The notes beneath the pieces were generated by a model. The model was not told where the DNA came from and ran no database searches. It saw only the letters and a list, made by a program, of their open reading frames with translations. This document shows, piece by piece, positions 1 to 8,681 of a DNA stretch of 64,000 nucleotides (positions are counted from its first letter, which is position 1; every line of letters starts with the position of its first letter). A program made the translations under genes and the position numbers. Origin of the DNA: Natronococcus sp. AD-5 (GTDB taxonomy: Archaea > Halobacteriota > Halobacteria > Halobacteriales > Natrialbaceae); contig NZ_CP132294.1 in the NCBI RefSeq assembly GCF_030734285.1, forward strand, positions 2,976,001-3,040,000, read 5' to 3'.

Positions 1-119
1 AAGCGAACGCCGTCGGCGGCGAGTTCGTCGACTCGAGGCGTCTCGACGGCCGCGCCGTAACAGCCCAGGTACTTCCCCAGATCGTGGCAGTGGATCAAGA
101 CGATATTCGGAGACCCCAT
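1..119 (-). CDS. Sulfatase-family protein, N-terminal fragment
   Basis: The minus strand opens with ATG at 117-119 and runs off the left edge, giving 39 residues. The start MGSPNIVLIHCHDLGKYLGC and the following TPRVDELAADGVR are typical of the alkaline-phosphatase/sulfatase superfamily: an N-terminal strand, a metal-binding Asp in the HDLG segment, then a TPxxDxLAxxG helix. The catalytic Cys/Ser motif and the rest lie outside the window, so substrate cannot be judged. It is divergent from the sulfatase-like gene at 284, sharing a 164-nt intergenic region. Confidence 0.75.
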   Translation of the reverse strand, partial: MGSPNIVLIHCHDLGKYLGCYGAAVETPRVDELAADGVR

Positions 120-283
120 GATCGCGACCTACGAGAACGGGGGGAGTAAGCGTTAGCCAGGAACCCGCGGAGACGTTCGATACGTAGTGCAGTTTGGCGA
201 TGCCCGACAGTAATAGATCCCGTGAGCACCCTGCATTCTCCGGGCTTGTGACCTTGCCCACGAGAAGCGGAAGTGAGGTAACC

Positions 284-1771
284 ATGGACGAACCCAACGG
301 GAGTGATGATGAGTCACACACCAATGTACGGAACGTCGTCTTTGTCGTCCTCGATACGGCTCGAGCGAACAGCGTTAGTGACGAAACGGCGCCGGCATTG
401 ACGGCGCTCGCGAACGAGGGAACGGTCTTCGAGAACGCGTTCGCGACCGCGCCGTGGACGTTGCCCTCCCACGCGTCGATATTCACCGGCCTGTATCCTT
501 CCGAACACGGCGCCCACGGCGGGCACACCTACCTCGACGAGGAACTCCGAACGCTCCCCGAGGCCTTCGCCGACGCGGGCTACGAGACGATCGGCGTCTC
601 GAACAACACCTGGATCACCGAGGAGTTCGGCTTCGATCGCGGCTTCGACGACCTCCGAAAGGGGTGGCAGTACATCCAGTCCGACGCCGACATGGGCGCG
701 GTCGTCCGGGGCGAGGACCTGAACGAAAAGCTCCAGGCCACCCGCAACCGACTCTTCGACGGCAATCCGATCGTCAACGCCGCAAACATCCTCTACAGCG
801 AGGTGTTCCAGCCGGCCGGCGACGACGGGGCCGACCGCTCGACCAGCTGGATCGGCAACTGGCTCGAGAGCCGGACCGACAACCGTCCGTTCTTCCTGTT
901 CTGTAACTTCATCGAACCCCACGTCGAGTACGATCCGCCGCGAGAGTACGCGGAGCGGTTCCTCCCGGACTGGGCGAGCTACGAGGACGCCACCGCGATC
1001 AGACAGGATCCGCGGGCCTACGACTGCGAGGACTACGACATCACCGAGCGGGAGTTCCGACTCCTCCGCGGCCTCTATCGGGCCGAACTCGCGTACGTCG
1101 ACGACCAGCTCGCGCGGCTCCGGGAGGCGCTCGTGGCGGCCGGCGAGTGGGAGGACACCCTGCTGGTCGTCTGCGGCGATCACGGCGAGAACATCGGCGA
1201 GCACGGCTTTTTCGGCCACCAGTACAACCTCTACGACACGTTGCTCAACGTTCCGCTGGTGCTCCACGGCGGTTCCTTTACCGGCGGCGGGCGACGCCGG
1301 GACCTCGTTCAACTGCTCGACCTCCCCGCGACGCTGCTCGAGACGGTCGGCGTCGACGATCACGACCTGCTCGAGCAGGGCCACAGCCGGTCGTTCCACC
1401 CCGACAGCGCCGTCGGCGGACGTGACGCCGTCTTCGCCGAATACGTCTCGCCGCAGCCCTCGATCGAACGGCTCGAGGCCCGCTTCGGCGAGATTCCGGA
1501 CCGGGTCCGCGCGTTCGATCGTCGCCTCCGGGCCGTCCGCACGACCGAGTACAAGTACGTCCGCGGCGACGACGGGTTCGAGCGACTGCACGACATCGAG
1601 CGCGATCCGGCCGAGCGAAACGACGTTGCGGCCGAGAAACCCGACCGGGTTCGAGCGCTTCGCGGGCAGCTCGAGTCGCAGTTCGAACCGCTCGCGGAGA
1701 GTGACGCGGGCGAGGAGGTCGCCATGCGAGAGGGAACGAAAGAGCGGCTGGCGGACCTCGGCTACCTTTGA
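284..1771 (+). CDS. Sulfatase-like hydrolase with Thr at the nucleophile position
   Basis: 495 residues of the sulfatase/phosphatase superfamily (PF00884). Visible motifs are a first metal-binding Asp in FVVLDTARAN near residue 20, the nucleophile loop WTLPSHASIFTG with Thr59 where formylglycine-forming Cys/Ser normally sits, and a DHGENIGEHG metal motif in the second half. Start: ATG 284 is preceded by GAGGT about 8 nt upstream. An in-frame ATG at 194 would add a poorly conserved 30-residue tail, so 284 is preferred. Without Cys/Ser it cannot make formylglycine. Thr nucleophiles are known in LtaS-type phosphoglycerol transferases and alkaline-phosphatase relatives, so sulfatase activity is doubtful. 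No signal peptide or membrane helix is seen, so it is probably cytoplasmic. Confidence 0.85.
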   Translation: MDEPNGSDDESHTNVRNVVFVVLDTARANSVSDETAPALTALANEGTVFENAFATAPWTLPSHASIFTGLYPSEHGAHGGHTYLDEELRTLPEAFADAGYETIGVSNNTWITEEFGFDRGFDDLRKGWQYIQSDADMGAVVRGEDLNEKLQATRNRLFDGNPIVNAANILYSEVFQPAGDDGADRSTSWIGNWLESRTDNRPFFLFCNFIEPHVEYDPPREYAERFLPDWASYEDATAIRQDPRAYDCEDYDITEREFRLLRGLYRAELAYVDDQLARLREALVAAGEWEDTLLVVCGDHGENIGEHGFFGHQYNLYDTLLNVPLVLHGGSFTGGGRRRDLVQLLDLPATLLETVGVDDHDLLEQGHSRSFHPDSAVGGRDAVFAEYVSPQPSIERLEARFGEIPDRVRAFDRRLRAVRTTEYKYVRGDDGFERLHDIERDPAERNDVAAEKPDRVRALRGQLESQFEPLAESDAGEEVAMREGTKERLADLGYL

Positions 1772-1882
1772 GGGGAGGACGCGGCCGATCGCGAGCGATC
1801 GCCGGAGCGCGGTCGCTTCCGGTTGGACCCGCTCCTCCCGGGACGGAGACCGTTATTGTGCTCGATCGTGTAGACGAGAAAC

Positions 1883-4471
1883 GTGACCGTGTCTCGCACA
1901 GAGGACGACCGGTGTCGGCTCTGCGAGTCGGTCCTCTCCGAGACCGCCGTCGGCGCGTCCGGGGACGCGTTCTGCTCGAGCGGCTGTCGAGACGTGTACG
2001 AGGCGCTCGGAGAACCGGCTGGCGGAGACGGCGCCGACGCCGATCGGGCCGATCGGGCCGGTCGCGACGAGAGCACGGAGACCGGACGACGAGCGGGAGT
2101 CGGTCGGGGTCGCGCGAACGACGAAACCGATCGGGAGCCACCGGCGGACGGAACGGACGCCGAACCCAGCACCGCGTTCTTCCGTATCGACGGGATGCAC
2201 TCCGCGCTGTGTGAGACGTACCTGGAAGCCGTCGCCGGCGCACGCGACGGCGTCGTCGACGTCACGGCGAGTTACGTCACGGAAACCGTCCGGGTCGACT
2301 ACGATCCGGACCGCACCTCGACGGACGAGCTCCGGGATACCCTGAGCAGGGTCGGTTACACCGCGTACTCTCGCGAGGACGCCGGTGGCAGCGAAGAGAC
2401 GGCGGGCGGAACCCGCCGGTCGCGCGAGATGACCGGCCTCCGAAAGCGGCGGACGGACGACGTCCTCGAGGTCCGGTACATCGTCGGCGTCGTCTTCGGC
2501 TCGTTTCTGCTGGTTCCGTACGTCACGATCTTCTACCCGGTCCACCTCTCGTCGTTTCTCGAGTGGGAGTTCTTCCGGCGCTACGGGGAGGTGTTCGCGA
2601 CGTTCGACGGGATGCTGTTCCTGCCGCTGTTTCTCATCCTGACGGGGGCCGTCCTCTACCTGACCGGGATGCCGCTCCTGCGCGGCGCGTACGTCGGTCT
2701 GAAACTGCGCCGAGCGAACGCGCACCTGCTGGCTACCCTCACGATCGTCGGCGCCTACGCCTACGGAACGCTCGCGTTCGTTCTCGGACGAAACGACATC
2801 TACTACGACCTGACGATCGTCGTCGCGGCGACCGTAATGGGCGCGGTCTTCTACGAGGCGACGATCAAGCGACGCGCGCTGGACCGGCTCACCGAACTCA
2901 CGGTGTCGCAGGTCGACGACGCTCGCCGGCTGGACCCGGACGGGACGACGAGCGAAGTGCCGGTCGAGGAACTGACGGCCGGCGATCGCATTGTGGTCCG
3001 AGAGGGCGAACGGATCCCGGTCGACGGCGTGCTGGCGGAGAGCGCGTGCACGGTCGACGAAGCGGTCGTCACCGGGGAGTCGCTTCCAGTCTCGAAGCGA
3101 TCCGGAGACGACGTCGTCGGGGGCTCGGTCGTCGCCGGCGGCGCCGCGATCGTCGAAACGGGCGCGGAGACGAGAAGCAGCATCGAGCGACTCACGGAGA
3201 CCGTCTGGAACGTACAGAGCGCGACGCACGGCGTCCAGCGACGGGCGGACCGGCTCGCCGTGGCGCTCGTGCCGCTCGTCGTCGGCGCCGCCGTCGCCGT
3301 CGGTGCGGTCCGGTTCGCGCTCGGCGGGGACGCGACGAGCACCGCGACGGCCGTCCTCCTGACCGTGATCGTCGCGAGTCCCTGGGCGCTCGCGCTCGCG
3401 GCACCCGTCTCGGTCTCGGCGAACGTTCGGGACGCGATGAGCCGCGGAATCGTCGTCTTCGACGAGACCGTCTTCGAACGGCTTCGCGGCGTCGACGTCG
3501 TCGTCTTCGACAAGACCGGGACGCTGACGACCGGCGAGATGCGCGTTCTCGAGGCCGACGCCCCGTCGGAACTGGTCCGGGCCGCGAGCGCGCTGGAAGA
3601 GCGAGCGTCGCATCCCGCGGCGACGGCGATCGCGAACGCGGTCGATCGCGGGGGCGACGGCCTCGGCCGCTCCCGATCGGACGGCGGCTCCGTCGACGGC
3701 GTCTCCGGCGACCGCGATTCGCCGACGATTCGGGAGTTCCGGAGCCACGCGACCGGCGCGGAAGGCGTCGTCGACGGGCGGCGGGTGCTCGTCGGCCACC
3801 CCGACCTCTTTCGGGAGCAGGGCTGGACGCTCGATCCGTCGCTCGAGTCGCGGATCGCGGAGGCCCGAAATCGCGGCCGGCTCCCCGTCGTCGCGGGGCG
3901 GGACGGGAGCGCCGACGGCGCGATCGTCGTCGGCGACGAGCCGCGGACGGAGTGGGCGACGACGGTGGCGCGACTGCGCGAGGCCGGCATCGACGTCGTC
4001 GTGCTCACCGGCGACCACGCCGCGGCGAGCGAGTTCCTCGAGCGCCACGCCGACGTCGCGCACGTCTTCGCGGACGTCCCGCCCGCGGGGAAGACGGCGG
4101 CGATCCGCCGGCTGGCCGCCGACCGGGAGGTGGCGATGGTCGGCGACGGAACGAACGACGCGCCGGCGCTCGCCGCGGCGGATCTGGGGATCTCGCTCGG
4201 CGGCGGGACCGCGCTGGCCGCCGACGCGGCCGATCTCGCGATCATCGAGGACGACCTCGTCGCCGTCGAGCGCGCGTTCGCGTTGGCCGCCGCCGCCGGC
4301 CGCCGCGTCACGCAGAACCTCGGGCTGGCGCTCGCCTACAACGGCGTGGCGATCCCGGCCGCGCTGCTCGGACTGTTGAATCCGCTGGTCACGATGACCG
4401 GCCTCGCCGTAACCGGACTGCTGATCGTCGCGAACGCCTCGCGGCCGCTGGTCGACGAGGACCGGGAGTGA
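1883..4471 (+). CDS. Heavy-metal P-type ATPase (P1B-like) with TRASH and HMA domains, SPW membrane motif
   Basis: 862 residues. Order: an N-terminal four-Cys TRASH/YHS-like finger (C11, C14, C31, C35), an acidic linker, a degenerate HMA domain (GMHSALC keeps only the second Cys), then about eight membrane helices. Catalytic motifs are intact: TGES near 397, phosphorylated DKTGTLT at D543, SHPAA, and GDGTNDAP near 754. The transmembrane metal site that reads CPC, CPH, SPC or TPC in characterised P1B pumps reads SPW at 499-501. The Ser-Pro-Trp codons were checked in the DNA. The start is GTG 1883. It should export or import a soft metal across the cell membrane, but the lost cysteines make the ion uncertain. 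An MFS transporter follows after 78 nt. Confidence 0.9.
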   Translation: MTVSRTEDDRCRLCESVLSETAVGASGDAFCSSGCRDVYEALGEPAGGDGADADRADRAGRDESTETGRRAGVGRGRANDETDREPPADGTDAEPSTAFFRIDGMHSALCETYLEAVAGARDGVVDVTASYVTETVRVDYDPDRTSTDELRDTLSRVGYTAYSREDAGGSEETAGGTRRSREMTGLRKRRTDDVLEVRYIVGVVFGSFLLVPYVTIFYPVHLSSFLEWEFFRRYGEVFATFDGMLFLPLFLILTGAVLYLTGMPLLRGAYVGLKLRRANAHLLATLTIVGAYAYGTLAFVLGRNDIYYDLTIVVAATVMGAVFYEATIKRRALDRLTELTVSQVDDARRLDPDGTTSEVPVEELTAGDRIVVREGERIPVDGVLAESACTVDEAVVTGESLPVSKRSGDDVVGGSVVAGGAAIVETGAETRSSIERLTETVWNVQSATHGVQRRADRLAVALVPLVVGAAVAVGAVRFALGGDATSTATAVLLTVIVASPWALALAAPVSVSANVRDAMSRGIVVFDETVFERLRGVDVVVFDKTGTLTTGEMRVLEADAPSELVRAASALEERASHPAATAIANAVDRGGDGLGRSRSDGGSVDGVSGDRDSPTIREFRSHATGAEGVVDGRRVLVGHPDLFREQGWTLDPSLESRIAEARNRGRLPVVAGRDGSADGAIVVGDEPRTEWATTVARLREAGIDVVVLTGDHAAASEFLERHADVAHVFADVPPAGKTAAIRRLAADREVAMVGDGTNDAPALAAADLGISLGGGTALAADAADLAIIEDDLVAVERAFALAAAAGRRVTQNLGLALAYNGVAIPAALLGLLNPLVTMTGLAVTGLLIVANASRPLVDEDRE

Positions 4472-4549
4472 GATCGAGGAGGCCCGCGGATCGACGACCG
4501 GACTCGAAACGGTAACCTACTCGGGGGCTCGCAGACATCTCACGGACGA

Positions 4550-5815
4550 ATGCGCGGAGGGGTCGCCGAACGAAGGGGAGCGTACGGGCTGGTCGTCGTC
4601 GCGACGCTCAGCTACACCTGCCTGATGTTCGTCTGGTTCTCGCTGCCGGCGTACCTCTCGACGATCATCGCGGAACTCGACCTCTCGAGCACCGAAGCCG
4701 GCGTCGTCGCGGGAGCGGTGCCCCTGACCTACATTCCGCTCGCGCTGTTCTCGGGGCTCGCGGTGGACCGGATCGGCCCCGGCCGGAGCCTCGCGGTCGG
4801 CGTGGTTTGCTACGGGCTCGCGCAGGTCGGCCGGAGCGTCGCGACCGGATTCCCGTCGCTGCTCGCGTTCACGCTCCTGATCGGCGTCGGCGCGACCGCC
4901 GTCACGTTCGGGCTGCCGAAGCTCGTCTCGGTGCTCTTCCCGGCGGATCGGACCGGACTCCCGTCCTCGATCTACCTCGTCGGCGCGTCGGCGGGAACGG
5001 CGACCGTCTTCGCCGTCGGCAGGCCGACGCTGGGTCCGTGGCTCGGCGGCTGGCGGCCGCTCTTCCTCTGGAGCGGGGTCGTCGCGATCGGCTACGGCCT
5101 GGTCTGGTACCTCGTCGCCCGACGGTTGCGGATAGACGAGCGAACCGCCGAGAACGACGCGGACGAGAGAGGGGGTACGGGCGGGAGAGCGGGCGGTAAC
5201 GGGACCGACTCGGCGCTCGAGTCGATTCGACGCGATCTCCGGCTGATCCTCACCCACCGCGAGCTCCAGCTCCTGGTCGTCGTCGGCACGGTGTACCTGC
5301 TGGCGAGCCACGGGATCCAGGGGTGGCTCCCGACGGTACTCGAGTCGCGAGGGGTGGCGGCCGACCGCGCGGGCCGGACGACGGGCCTGTTCGTCGCCGC
5401 CTACGCGGTCGGGATCTTCGCCGTCCCCGCGTTCGCCGACCGGTACGGGGCGCGACCGACCGCCCTGATGATCTGCGGCGGCGTGTTCTTCGCCGGCGTG
5501 GCGGGGATGATGGTCGCGGGGACGCTCGGGGTCGTGTTGCTCGGCAGCGTCGTCGTCGCCGGCATCGGCGTCGGCGGGCTCTCGCCGCTGATCCGGGCGA
5601 TTCCGCCGGCGCTCGAGGGGATCGGCGCGCGGTTGACCGGAACCGCCGTCGGCTTCATCTTCGCGGTCGGGGAGATCGGCGGCTTCCTCGGCCCGCTCCT
5701 CGTCGGGAGCCTGCACGACGCGACGGGGTCGTACGCTCCGGGATTAGGACTGATCGCGACGGCGGGACTCGTCGTGGTGGTCGTCGGCGGAACGCTGCGT
5801 CGAACGGTTACGTGA
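4550..5815 (+). CDS. MFS transporter (CynX/NimT-like)
   Basis: 421 residues with about twelve hydrophobic segments and an acidic/glycine cytoplasmic loop near 195-222 separating two six-helix halves. The loop after helix 2 (LAVDRIGPGRSLAVG) fits MFS motif A (G-x3-D-x2-G-x2-R). Overall resemblance is to the cyanate/NimT branch of MFS exporters, but the substrate is unknown. It starts 78 nt after the P-type ATPase in the same direction, so the two may be co-transcribed. The start ATG lies directly after an AT-poor spacer. Confidence 0.85.
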   Translation: MRGGVAERRGAYGLVVVATLSYTCLMFVWFSLPAYLSTIIAELDLSSTEAGVVAGAVPLTYIPLALFSGLAVDRIGPGRSLAVGVVCYGLAQVGRSVATGFPSLLAFTLLIGVGATAVTFGLPKLVSVLFPADRTGLPSSIYLVGASAGTATVFAVGRPTLGPWLGGWRPLFLWSGVVAIGYGLVWYLVARRLRIDERTAENDADERGGTGGRAGGNGTDSALESIRRDLRLILTHRELQLLVVVGTVYLLASHGIQGWLPTVLESRGVAADRAGRTTGLFVAAYAVGIFAVPAFADRYGARPTALMICGGVFFAGVAGMMVAGTLGVVLLGSVVVAGIGVGGLSPLIRAIPPALEGIGARLTGTAVGFIFAVGEIGGFLGPLLVGSLHDATGSYAPGLGLIATAGLVVVVVGGTLRRTVT

Positions 5816-5860
5816 CTGCGATGGCGAACGTGACGCGGCGCCACAGTCGCTCGGCCGCGG

Positions 5861-6221
5861 TTACTCGACCTCCAGGTCGGCGTCGCAGGCGGGACAGACG
5901 AGTCCGGATCGCCCGTCGGTCGGGATTCGCATGCTGTCCCGGTCGCACCCCGGACACGAGACGTCCCGTCCGCCGAGCACCGGAATCTGATCGATCCGGA
6001 TGTCTCCGGTGTCGCGGGGTGCGCCGAGCGCCAGGGCGACGAACACCTCCTCCTGATCCGCGTGAGCGTGGACGGAGCCGCTGAAGCGTTCGCCCGGCCC
6101 GAGGGCGTAATACGCGATCGCGAGGTGGTCCGTGTCCAGCGTCCGACAGCACCCGCCGGTCCGATTGATACGCGTCGTCCGCAGGGTTCGGCTCGAGGTC
6201 GTCGATCGATACCCGTTCCAT
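5861..6221 (-). pseudogene. Broken cupin-domain gene (frameshift plus internal deletion)
   Basis: The N-terminal piece from ATG 6221 (MERVSIDDLEPNP) and the C-terminal piece ending at 5861 read in different frames; they join near 6150. The second frame gives TDHLAIAYYALGPGERFSG, the metal-binding SVHAHADQEEVF of a cupin, then jumps straight to ALALGAPRDTGDI and a two-CxxC zinc ribbon (SCPGC, VCPAC). Intact haloarchaeal cupins of this type carry about 35-40 further residues between EEVF and the ALGAP segment, so half the beta-barrel is missing. A frameshift and a deletion together make a functional protein unlikely. It is convergent with the MFS gene. Confidence 0.7.
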
Positions 6222-6284
6222 GCGAACGGCTTCGCGGATTCGGACCAAAAGTCCACCTCCGGGCCGGCAGCGGACCCGCGAAGG

Positions 6285-6290
6285 TTTATC
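6285..6290 (+). promoter_or_regulatory. TATA box for the HpaI-type aldolase gene
   Basis: TTTATC lies 26-31 nt before ATG 6316, the spacing expected for a leaderless haloarchaeal transcript. It supports 6316 as the start over the upstream in-frame ATG at 6220. Confidence 0.6.
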
Positions 6291-6315
6291 CCGCCGCTGC
6301 TGGTGGGCAACGACT

Positions 6316-7107
6316 ATGTCCCCGTCACCGCGAACGAACGCGCTTCGACAGACGCTCGAGAACGACGACGTCGCGCTGGGCGTCCTCGAGAGCACCTACA
6401 GCCCCGCGCTCGTCGAACTCTACGGCGACCTCGGGCTGGACTTCGTCTGGATCGACCTCGAACACGCCGGGCCGAGTCCGTGGAACGGCGACCGGATGGA
6501 GGGCCTCCTCCGCGCGGCTGACGCGACCGACACCGAACTGCTCGTCCGACTGCCGGAGCCCGATCCGGGCATGATCCGGAAGGCGCTCGACGCGGGCGTC
6601 CGGAACCTGTTCGTCTCCCGTATCGAGACCGCCGAGCAGGCTCGGCGGGCGGTCGAGGCGTCCCGGTTCCGGTACGACGGCGCGGCCGGAAAGCGCGGCT
6701 TCGCCAACCCCCGCGCGAGCCGGTGGGGGATGGCGGAGGAGTACGTCGAGACGGAGGACGAGGAGATCGTCGTCGGCGTGACGATCGAGAACGAGACGGC
6801 GATCGAGAACCTCGAGGACATCCTCGCGGTGCCCGAACTGGGATTCGCCTTCGCCGGGCCGCTCGATCTCGCGGTCGCGCTCGGCCATCCCGGCGAGCCG
6901 ACCCACGAAGACGTCCAGGCGGAGATCGAGACGATCCGGGAGGCCGCCCTCGAGGCCGACGTCCCCCTCGGCGGACTGGGGTTCGGAATGGACGACGTCA
7001 ACGAGAAGGCCGACGCGGGGTACCAGATGCTGAATATCGGGAGCACGACCGGCGCGTTACAGAGCGCGGTGGAATCGTGGCTCGGCGACTACGACGGCGA
7101 TCGCTAG
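6316..7107 (+). CDS. HpcH/HpaI aldolase family protein
   Basis: 263 residues of the class II pyruvate-aldolase family (PF03328) acting on 2-keto-3-deoxy sugar acids or 4-hydroxy-2-oxo acids. The N-terminal GVLESTYSPALVELYGDLGLDFVWIDLEH, the arginine LLVRLPEPD, the IETAEQARRAVEASRF helix, the GxRG-like KRGFANPRAS and the acidic GPLDLAVALGHPGEP (metal ligand Asp) are all where the family has them. The length matches the family. The start at 6316 is fixed by a TATA box. Related enzymes usually sit in catabolic clusters, but here the neighbours give no substrate. Confidence 0.9.
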   Translation: MSPSPRTNALRQTLENDDVALGVLESTYSPALVELYGDLGLDFVWIDLEHAGPSPWNGDRMEGLLRAADATDTELLVRLPEPDPGMIRKALDAGVRNLFVSRIETAEQARRAVEASRFRYDGAAGKRGFANPRASRWGMAEEYVETEDEEIVVGVTIENETAIENLEDILAVPELGFAFAGPLDLAVALGHPGEPTHEDVQAEIETIREAALEADVPLGGLGFGMDDVNEKADAGYQMLNIGSTTGALQSAVESWLGDYDGDR

Positions 7108-7536
7108 TCGCCGAACGTCGCGGCGCGCCCGTTCGCGGGGTTGCGGACTCCCTGGCACGCCGCGGTGCTCGACGACGCACCGCGACCGCGTTCTCGGTCG
7201 TGATCTCTGATCTATTTTCCTGTATAAAAGTATCCTGCGTAAGCAATGGGCAGGGTCAACCGTACGAAACGGCTGTCGTATACCGATGGGAGACGGACTC
7301 GAGAACGCCGCCGGCGGAGGTCCCGCCGCAGTCCGCCGTCCGAACGGGGATCGACGGTTGCGTTTGTCAGAGGTAACCGTAAACGGCGGTGAACCGCTCG
7401 ACGCGTCGCTTTCGAGGTTCGTGAGCGATACCTCTCGAGGGGCACGTCAGCAGCCGTTTCGGGACAGCGCAACCGAGACGCGGGTCTCCGGTGGAGCGCC
7501 GGCCGAGCGTCGACGGCGGACGGATCGGCATCCCCG
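7108..7536. other. Gap without a recognised gene
   Basis: 429 nt. It contains a good TATA box (TATAAAA, 7223-7229), far upstream of the response regulator start, so either that gene has a long leader or something was once encoded here. A plus frame from 7239 reads SNGQGQPYETAVVYRWETD, reminiscent of the N-terminus of HalOD1 proteins, but it has no start codon and degenerates. An Arg-rich 84-codon ORF (7286-7540) is not convincing. Confidence 0.4.
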
Positions 7537-7974
7537 ATGACCCCCTCGAGCGAGGTGCTGCTCGTCGAGGACAACCCCGGCGACGTCCGCCTGATTCAGG
7601 AGGCGTTCAGCGAGTCCGAGGGCGATCACGCGCTTCACGTGGCCGCGACCGGTGGCGACGCGCTCGAGTGGCTGAACGAGCGAGCGCGAGATCCGGATCG
7701 ATCCAATCCGGATCTCGTCCTTCTGGATCTGAACCTGCCCGGCACGGACGGCTACGACGTGCTCGAGGCGATCAGGGGCCACTCGAAGCTTCGGCGACTG
7801 CCCGTCGTCGTCCTCACGAGTTCGAACGCCAGCGAGGACGTGGAGAAGTGTTATCGCACGCACGCGAACGCCTATCTGACGAAACCGATCGATACCGGCG
7901 TACTCGTCTCCATGGTGCGCGTGATCGAACGGTTCTGGTTCGAGCACGCGCGCCTTCCGCCGGAGCCGCAGTAG
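7537..7974 (+). CDS. Single-domain response regulator (CheY/Rcp1-like)
   Basis: 145 residues, a stand-alone receiver domain (PF00072). The acidic pocket is LLVEDNPGD near the N-terminus, the phospho-acceptor Asp is in DLVLLDLNLPGTDG, the Thr/Ser switch is in VVVLTSSN, and the conserved Lys is in YLTKPID. There is no output domain, so it acts through protein contacts in a phosphorelay; haloarchaeal genomes have many such regulators next to or away from their kinases. No kinase is seen nearby. It is convergent with the DCC-family gene, and a dispersed repeat lies between the two. Confidence 0.92.
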   Translation: MTPSSEVLLVEDNPGDVRLIQEAFSESEGDHALHVAATGGDALEWLNERARDPDRSNPDLVLLDLNLPGTDGYDVLEAIRGHSKLRRLPVVVLTSSNASEDVEKCYRTHANAYLTKPIDTGVLVSMVRVIERFWFEHARLPPEPQ

Positions 7975-8070
7975 TTCGAGCGGTGCTCGCTCCATAGCCT
8001 CGTCGCACGCAGGCCCGCAGAACGCGGAGGGATACGGGACGGCAGCCGGTGGAATCAACGCGGGCCGATT

Positions 8071-8146
8071 CCCGTCGCGTCCGTTCGCTTCGCTCGTCTC
8101 ACGAGCGCGGCGTAGTTCGCGAACGCGTTGCGTTCGCTCACTCCCG
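8071..8146 (-). repeat. Dispersed repeat, copy A
   Basis: About 75 nt that, read on the minus strand (CGGGAGTGAGCGAACGC... to ...CGACGGG), aligns over its whole length with 15354-15430 on the plus strand. Only scattered substitutions and two 3-4 nt indels separate them. It begins at the stop codon of the DCC-family gene (8138-8140) and is rich in short self-complementary segments such as CGCGTTCGCGAAC. Function unknown; it may be a REP-like element or a 3'-end/terminator unit. Confidence 0.6.
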
Positions 8147-8515
8147 CCGAACCGGCGGCGTCTTCGAGATGAACTGGCCCCAGACGTCGCGGTTGTCCGC
8201 GACCCACCGGTAGCCGTGCTCGCGAAGCCGCTCGTAGTCCTCGAAGTTCCGGAGGAAGTCGATCGCCTCTCGCGTCACGCCGCCGTCGTCGTCGATCCGG
8301 GCGAGACCCTCCTCGAGCGACGCGCCGCAGGAGTACACCGCCTCGTCGGTCACCAGGTGCGAGCACTCCTCGTAGTACTCGGGCAGTCGATCGCGCAGTT
8401 CGGGCGTGAGATCGCTGAACCCGACGATGCGGACGTCCGTCCGTTCGTCGAAGAACTCGGCCCACCACGTACAGAAGCCGCAGTCGTCGTCGAAGACGAG
8501 CGTCGGTTCGGACAT
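8138..8515 (-). CDS. DCC-family thiol-disulfide oxidoreductase-like protein (DUF393)
   Basis: 125 residues of PF04134. The family signature is present as VFDDDCGFCTWWAEFF near residues 8-22, with the two cysteines in a CGFC arrangement. The body then follows the small thioredoxin-like layout with a conserved His-Leu segment (CSHLVTDEAVYSCG) and a C-terminal aromatic cap. Predicted to be a cytoplasmic redox protein of unknown partner. A TATA-like element (GTATAAGTGG on the minus strand, about 8546-8555) lies about 35 nt upstream of the ATG. Confidence 0.85.
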   Translation of the reverse strand: MSEPTLVFDDDCGFCTWWAEFFDERTDVRIVGFSDLTPELRDRLPEYYEECSHLVTDEAVYSCGASLEEGLARIDDDGGVTREAIDFLRNFEDYERLREHGYRWVADNRDVWGQFISKTPPVRRE

Positions 8516-8681
8516 CTCTCGTCAGAGCACGTCGACGCGCGACCACTTATACTGTCGGCCGGAAATCAGCGGGGATTCGGCGGGCAGTATCGACGAACGG
8601 CCACCGAGCGTCTACGGACGGGACGGGAGGACCGATCAGCGTGCCAGAACGTTCTTGGTGCCGACGGCCAACCCCAAACCG

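Noticed and set aside
1853-4063. 736-codon open frame on the minus strand
   Set aside because: Antisense shadow of the P-type ATPase; Arg/Asp-rich with no fold pattern. Long antisense frames are routine in GC-rich haloarchaeal DNA.
7286-7540. 84-codon ORF overlapping the response regulator start (ATGA)
   Set aside because: Overlap geometry is suggestive, but the product is Arg-rich with no haloarchaeal acidity or recognised motif.
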